Positions 59,776-64,000 of a stretch of DNA of 64,000 nt are shown here, in pieces. The translations under genes were made by a program, and so were the position numbers. The stretch spans positions 7,041,327-7,105,326 of the forward strand of contig NC_061817.1 of NCBI RefSeq assembly GCF_021462225.1. The letters run 5' to 3'. Positions within the stretch are counted from its first letter, which is position 1. Each line of letters begins with the position of its first letter. This DNA comes from Girardinichthys multiradiatus (taxonomy: Eukaryota > Chordata > Actinopteri > Cyprinodontiformes > Goodeidae). The notes below the pieces were generated by a model, which worked only from the letters and a program-made list of their open reading frames with translations, ran no database searches and had not been told where the DNA came from.

Positions 59776-62661
59776 AATGGCCCCTCCTTGAACCGCCACT
59801 TTAACGTGGTGGAGGGGTTTGATGATTCTAGAGGCTATGTTGTCTGGGGCTTATATGCCCCTGGTAGGGTCTCCCATAGCAAACAGGCTCTAGGTGATGG
59901 GTCAGACAAAGAGCGATTCAAGAATCCTTCATGAGGACTAGTATATCGAGGCACGTGACGTCGCCAAGTACGGCGGAGCCGGGATTCCACCCTGGAGCCA
60001 GGCCTGGGGTCGGGACTCGCTGGTGGCCGGGTTGCTCTTTGAGGGACCCGGCCGGGCCAAGCCCGAACGAGAGACGCGAGGCCATCCCCCAGTGGGCCCA
60101 CCACCTGCAGGGGGAACCGTGAGCACCGGTGCAAAGAGGATTGGGTGGCGACTAAGGTGGAGACCTCAGCGGCCCGATCCCCGGATGTTTAGGCTGACTA
60201 TGGGATGTGGAATGTCACCTCGCTGGGGGGGAAGGAGCCTGAGCTGTGTGGGAGGTCGAGAGATATCGACTAGAAATAGTCGGGCTCACCTCCACGCACA
60301 GTAGTGGGACTCTTTTCTACTCTTGAGTGGCCTCACGGGAAGATGCGGCGGTCTGTGAGGCGTTGCTTGTTTGCCCCCAGCTCAGCGTTCTGTGTTGGGG
60401 TTTAACCCCGTGGATGAGAGGGTCGCCATCCCTGCGCCTTCTGGGTTGGGGATAGGTCTCTAACTGTCGTTTTCGGCCTACGGCGAGCCGAGCGGGTAGT
60501 GCAGAGTCACCCGGCCTTTCTTGTGTCCCACTGTCGGGGGTGCCTGGATTAGTGCCCCTCCCGGGGCCTCCCTTATTCTGCTGGGGGACTTCAATGCCCA
60601 CGTGGGGAACTGACCAGTGACACCTGGAGAGGCTATGACGGGAGGAATGGCCTCCCCGTATCTGAATCCAAGTGGTGCTTTGTTATTGGACTTCTGTGCT
60701 AGTCACGGATTGTCCATAATGAACACCATGTTCAAACATAAGGGTGTCCATCAGTGCACTTGGCACAGGACACCTAGGCCAGGACGTCAATGATCGACTT
60801 TGTTGTGTATCATAAGACCTGTTTTGGACACTCGGGTGAAGAGAGGGGCTGAGCTGTCCACTGATCACCACCTGGTGGCGAGTTGGATCTGCTGGAGGAG
60901 GAGAAAGCCGGACAGACTTGGCAGGCCCAAGCGCATAGTGAGGGTCTGCTTGGAACGCCTGGCAGAGCCCTCGGCCAGGGATGTATTCAACTACCACCTC
61001 TGGGAGAGCTTTGACCAGATTCCGGGGGATGTTGGAGACATAGAGTACGAGTGGACCATGTTCTCCGCATCTATTGTCAATGCTGCTGCCCGTAGCTGCG
61101 GCCGTAAGGTCTGCGGTGCCTGTCGCGATGGCAATCCCAGAACCCAGTGGTGGACATTGACAGTAAGGGATGCTGTCAAGCTGCATAAGGAGTGCTTTCG
61201 GCTGTGGTTGGCTTGTGGGACTCCTGAGGTGGCTGACGGGTACCGTGAGGCCAAGCGTGCTGTGGCCAGGGCTGTGGCAGAGACAAAAACTCAAACTCGG
61301 GCTTGGGAGGAGTTCGGTGATGCCATGGAGAAGGACTACCGGTTGGCCTCGAAGCGAATCTGGCAAACCGTCTGGCGCCTCAGAGGGGGGAAGCAGTGCT
61401 TTGCCAACACTGTTTATAGTGGGGGTGGGAGGCTGCTGACCTCGACTGAGGACATTATCGGGCGGTGGAAGGAGTACTTTGAGGATCTCCTCAATCCTGC
61501 CATCACACATTCCCTGGTATAAACAGAGGCTGGGGACTCGGGGTTGGACTCTTTCATCACCCAGGCTGAAGTCACCGAGGTGGTTAAAAAGCTCCGCAGT
61601 GGCAAGGCTTCGAGGGTGGATGAGATCCGCCCTGAGTATCTCAAATTTCTGGATGTTGTGAGCTGTCATGGTTGACACTCCTCTTCAACATTGCGTGGCG
61701 GTCGGGGACAGTGCCTCTGGACTGGCAGACTGGGGTGGTGGTCCCCCTTCATAAGAAGGGTGACCAGAGGGTGTGTTCCAACTACAAGGGGATCACACTC
61801 CTCAGCCTCCCTGGTAAGGCCTACGCCAGGGTATTGGAGAGGATAGTCCGGCCAATAGTCGAACCTCGGCTTCAGGAGGAGCAGCGTGGTTTTCGTCCTG
61901 GCCGTGGAACACTGGACCAGCTCTATACCCTCTTCAGGGTACTCGAGGGTTCATGGAAGTTTGCCCAATCGGTCCACCTGTGTTTTTTTGAACCTGGAGA
62001 AAGCATTCGACTGTGTCGAGCATTGCCGGCATTAAGTCAGACCTGTTCCCGGTGCATGTTGGACTCCGTCAGGGCTGCCCTTTGTCACCGGTCCTGTTCA
62101 TAACTTCAATGGACAGGATTTCTAGACGCAGCCAAGGGCCGGAGGGGGTCTGGTTTGGGGACCAGTGGATTTCGTCTCTTCTTTTTGCAGATGACGTGGT
62201 CCTGCTGGCCCCCTCTACCCAAGACCTACAGCATGCGCTGGGGTGGTTCGCAGTCGAGTGTGAAGTGGCTGGGATGAAGATCAGCTCCTCCAAGTCAGAG
62301 GCCATGGTACTCAACCGGAAAAGGGTGGCTTGTCCTCTTCAGGTTGGAGGGGAGTTCCTGCCTCAAGTGGAGGTGTTCAAGTATCTCGGGGTCTTGTTCA
62401 CGAGTGAGGGAAGAATGGAGCGGGAGATCGACAGACGGATTGGTGCAGCTGCCGCAGTAATGGGGGCACTGTGCCGGTCCGTTGTGGTGAGGAGAGAGCT
62501 AAGCCAAAATGCGAAGCTGTCGATTTTCCGGTCGGTCTACGTTCCTACCCTCACCTATGGCCATGAACTTTGGGTCATGACCGAAAGAACGAGATCCTGG
62601 ATACAAGCAGCTGAAATGAGCTTTCTCCGTAGGGTGGCTGGGCACTCCCTTAGAGATAGGG
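59776..62661 (+). mobile_element. Rex3-type RTE-clade LINE, decayed, 3' end missing
   Basis: The 5' region (CCACTTTAACGTGGTGGAGG; GGGGCTTATATGCCCCTGGT) and the coding order match fish Rex3. The endonuclease part (about 60200-60900) is frameshifted but shows GDFNAH at 60583-60602 and STDHHLV at 60857-60877. A linker follows (60800-61522 open), then the reverse transcriptase. The 20-mer TGGCAGACTGGGGTGGTGGT at about 61723 and the motif LRQGCPLSPV are hallmarks commonly used to recognise Rex3. Homology stops at GAGATAGGGTGAG (62661), where a GC-rich repeat takes over. Confidence 0.9.
61672..62660 (+). pseudogene. Rex3 reverse transcriptase, internally deleted
   Basis: The first segment (61672 onward) encodes LLFNIAWRSGTVPLDWQTG, VVPLHKKGDQRVCSNYKGIT, LLSLPGKAYARVLERIV and EEQRGFRPGRGTLDQLYTL, the finger and palm start of an RTE reverse transcriptase. 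After FFEPGESIRL a deletion of roughly 120 bp removes the block with the first active-site Asp, and the frame changes. The second segment (from 62013) continues SIAGIKSDLFPVHVGLRQGC, the active-site motif FADDVVLLAP (62184-62213), MKISSSKSEAMVLNRK and YLGVLFTSEGRMEREIDRR, ending in the thumb region FLRRVAGHSLRDRV. It is not functional. Confidence 0.85.
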
Positions 62662-62975
62662 TGAGTGTATCGCTGTGGTCGGAGGCCGGGAGAGGGAGTG
62701 GGGTCTCTAGTCGGGTGTGGGCTGGGGTTTCTTGGGGATTGTCTGGTGCTGGGGCTGGCATTTCAGCTCTCTCGGGATCGCTTGGGTTCCCTTGGATCTC
62801 GGCCCCTGGCTTTGGGCCCTGGTCTGCCAGCTGGGGTTGCTGGCTCCAGCAGGGGGCTCTTAGCTGGCGTTGATTGGGATGTGGCCCCGCTTTGGTGGAG
62901 GGGCTGGCCGGCTGGACTGCTCGGTGGGCCGTGGTGCACCATGCAGGGGTGCGGGTGGCCGGTGGGCTGAGGTGG
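62662..62975 (+). repeat. GC-rich unclassified repeat joined to Rex3
   Basis: G/T-rich on the plus strand. GGATGTGGCCCCGCTTTGGT followed by GGAGGGGCTGGCCG (about 62876-62910) matches the minus strand of 27590-27640. The open frames here are composition artefacts. Its right end is lost in the assembly gap. Confidence 0.6.
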
Positions 62976-63075
62976 NNNNNNNNNNNNNNNNNNNNNNNNN
63001 NNNNNNNNNNNNNNNNNNNNNNNNNNNNNNNNNNNNNNNNNNNNNNNNNNNNNNNNNNNNNNNNNNNNNNNNNNN
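62976..63075. other. Assembly gap (100 N)
   Basis: Exactly 100 N, likely a placeholder. It falls inside or at the end of a GC-rich repeat, a usual place for assembly breaks. Confidence 0.99.
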
Positions 63076-63254
63076 TTTGTGTTTTTCTCTGCATTCATTC
63101 TTTTTTTCCAAGTCTCAAGATATTCTTCAATGATCCGAAATCATGCATGCATTTAGGGGCAAAATAAAGTCTAAACCCTTTGGCCAAATCTACAAATTAT
63201 ATTTAAAACTTAGTTAACGAGTTTTTAGAGGTAAAATTATTTACTTCAGCAATT

Positions 63255-63515
63255 CAATTCAAAGAGTGAAATTTATACAATATGTAGATTCATTGTTCAC
63301 AGAATAACATATTTCAACATTTTTGTTCTGTTACTTTTGATAATTGTACCTTTGATCTTTCACCTGACAAAGCACAGCGGACCAACATCAGCAGATGACA
63401 TGGTTGCTCAAATAAGACACTGATTGTGGAAACATCCCCCTGTACCTCAAGCAGCTTGGATTATGGGCCTCTGAACTCCTCCTTCTGACTCTGTTACATT
63501 AGTTTCCACGTATAA
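63255..63515 (-). mobile_element. Tc1/mariner family-3 remnant
   Basis: AAGAGTGAAATTTATACAAT and TAGATTCATTG resemble the inverted repeat of the element at 5435-6850. The next part, AGCACAGCGGACCAACATCAGCAGATGACATGG, matches 5810-5832 closely and is the complement of the transposase SAGVGPLCF block. Most of the element is deleted. Confidence 0.65.
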
Positions 63516-63554
63516 AAATATATATTTGTGAGGTGAAAGAAAAGGGATACATGG

Positions 63555-63768
63555 TTTTCTAAATCAGCACAGTAGCACAGTTGGTAGCAATGTTGCCTTG
63601 CAGCAAGACGGCCCTGGGGTTGACTCCTGGCCGGGGGTCTTTCTGCATGGATTTTGCACTGGCAACCTGTCCCAGATGTACCCTACATCTTGCCTGTAGA
63701 CTGCTAGAGGTAGGCACCAGCCCCTGCGAACCTGTACAGAATAAGCAGGTATAGAAAATTGATGGTTT
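63555..63768 (+). mobile_element. tRNA-like SINE, family 2
   Basis: Begins CAGCACAGTAGCACAGTTGG (box A-like) and continues GTAGCAATGTTGCCTTGCAG. It has GGGGTTGACTCCTGGCC as a box B-like element and GGTCTTTCTGCATGGATTTTG. It then runs ACCTGTCCCAGATGTACCCT to a tail AATAAGCAGGTATAGAAAATTGATGG. Same family as 36915-37100. Confidence 0.75.
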
Positions 63769-64000
63769 TCAAAATTTTGCTCAAATAAAATTCTGAGAAA
63801 CGTGACATACATTTTAATTCAGCTCCCTATTTTAAGATACCTTCTAACAAAATTCATTTCAAACTATAAATATAATGAAATGTGACAACTTGGTAAATGA
63901 CCTAGGTTGGCATATAACAACACACTCTGCTGAGTAAACACACAGGTTTCTCAGGTATCCAGTTGTTGATATTAGCACTAAAACAACCAACTGTATGGCA
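63769..64000. other. No gene recognised
   Basis: AT-rich DNA up to the window edge. Confidence 0.4.

Noticed and set aside
60683..61678. 331-codon minus-strand frame
   Set aside because: It is the shadow of the Rex3 coding region on the plus strand, where the endonuclease and reverse-transcriptase motifs are found.

Overview
The window is vertebrate nuclear DNA, almost certainly from a teleost fish. It is AT-rich and intron-like. It is packed with Tc1/mariner remnants of several families, a Rex3-type RTE LINE, an L1-clade LINE, LINE tails ending in GATTCT repeats, tRNA-derived SINEs and a 600-bp GATA-type microsatellite. Two 100-base N runs (5658-5757, 62976-63075) are assembly gaps. No tRNA, rRNA, CRISPR array or prokaryotic operon is seen. 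Most of the window is mobile DNA and non-coding sequence around parts of two host genes.

Host gene 1, minus strand: the first two coding exons of mgat5b (alpha-1,6-mannosylglycoprotein 6-beta-N-acetylglucosaminyltransferase B, GnT-Vb/IX) lie at 19579-19646 and 16390-16502. They encode the short cytosolic tail and the type II membrane anchor. The rest of the gene must lie beyond the left edge, so 1-16389 is probably its second coding intron. A (TAGA)n microsatellite starts about 650 bp upstream of the start codon.

Host gene 2, plus strand: a two-domain immunoglobulin-superfamily gene with an Ig V-like exon (47520-47846), a second Ig domain with a hydrophobic C terminus (48835-49172), poly(A) signals, and a probable leader exon ending at 42446. 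The leader has no in-frame ATG as assembled. Its 5-kb first intron holds a Tc1 copy whose reading frame is open except that the start codon is GTG. A broken sister copy lies just downstream of the gene in the opposite orientation.

Mobile-element layout: 1-14.5 kb has five Tc1-type remnants, a SINE and an L1 ORF1 remnant. At 24.9-28.5 kb a Tc1 remnant is split by two blocks of other repeats. At 29.66-36.77 kb there is a three-level nest. A repeat with TGTC...GACA ends and 5-bp CTTAT target duplications contains a 5.8-kb element with 1.5-kb near-identical inverted arms, which in turn contains another Tc1 element. The long-arm element is the most unusual object here: both arms carry the 5' exons of the same Myb/SANT-like transposon gene, with the same premature stop. 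At 39-42 kb a further Tc1 remnant holds a SINE and another TGTC-type repeat. At 45-46.5 kb there is an unclassified repeat with a diverged ~190-bp internal period. At 56.2-58.9 kb a 5'-truncated L1 is bounded by a perfect 16-bp target duplication and is itself interrupted. At 59.8-62.7 kb a decayed Rex3 LINE is fused to a GC-rich repeat also seen at 26-27.7 kb.

All family assignments rest on reading motifs and translations by eye. Edges given without a named terminal motif are approximate.
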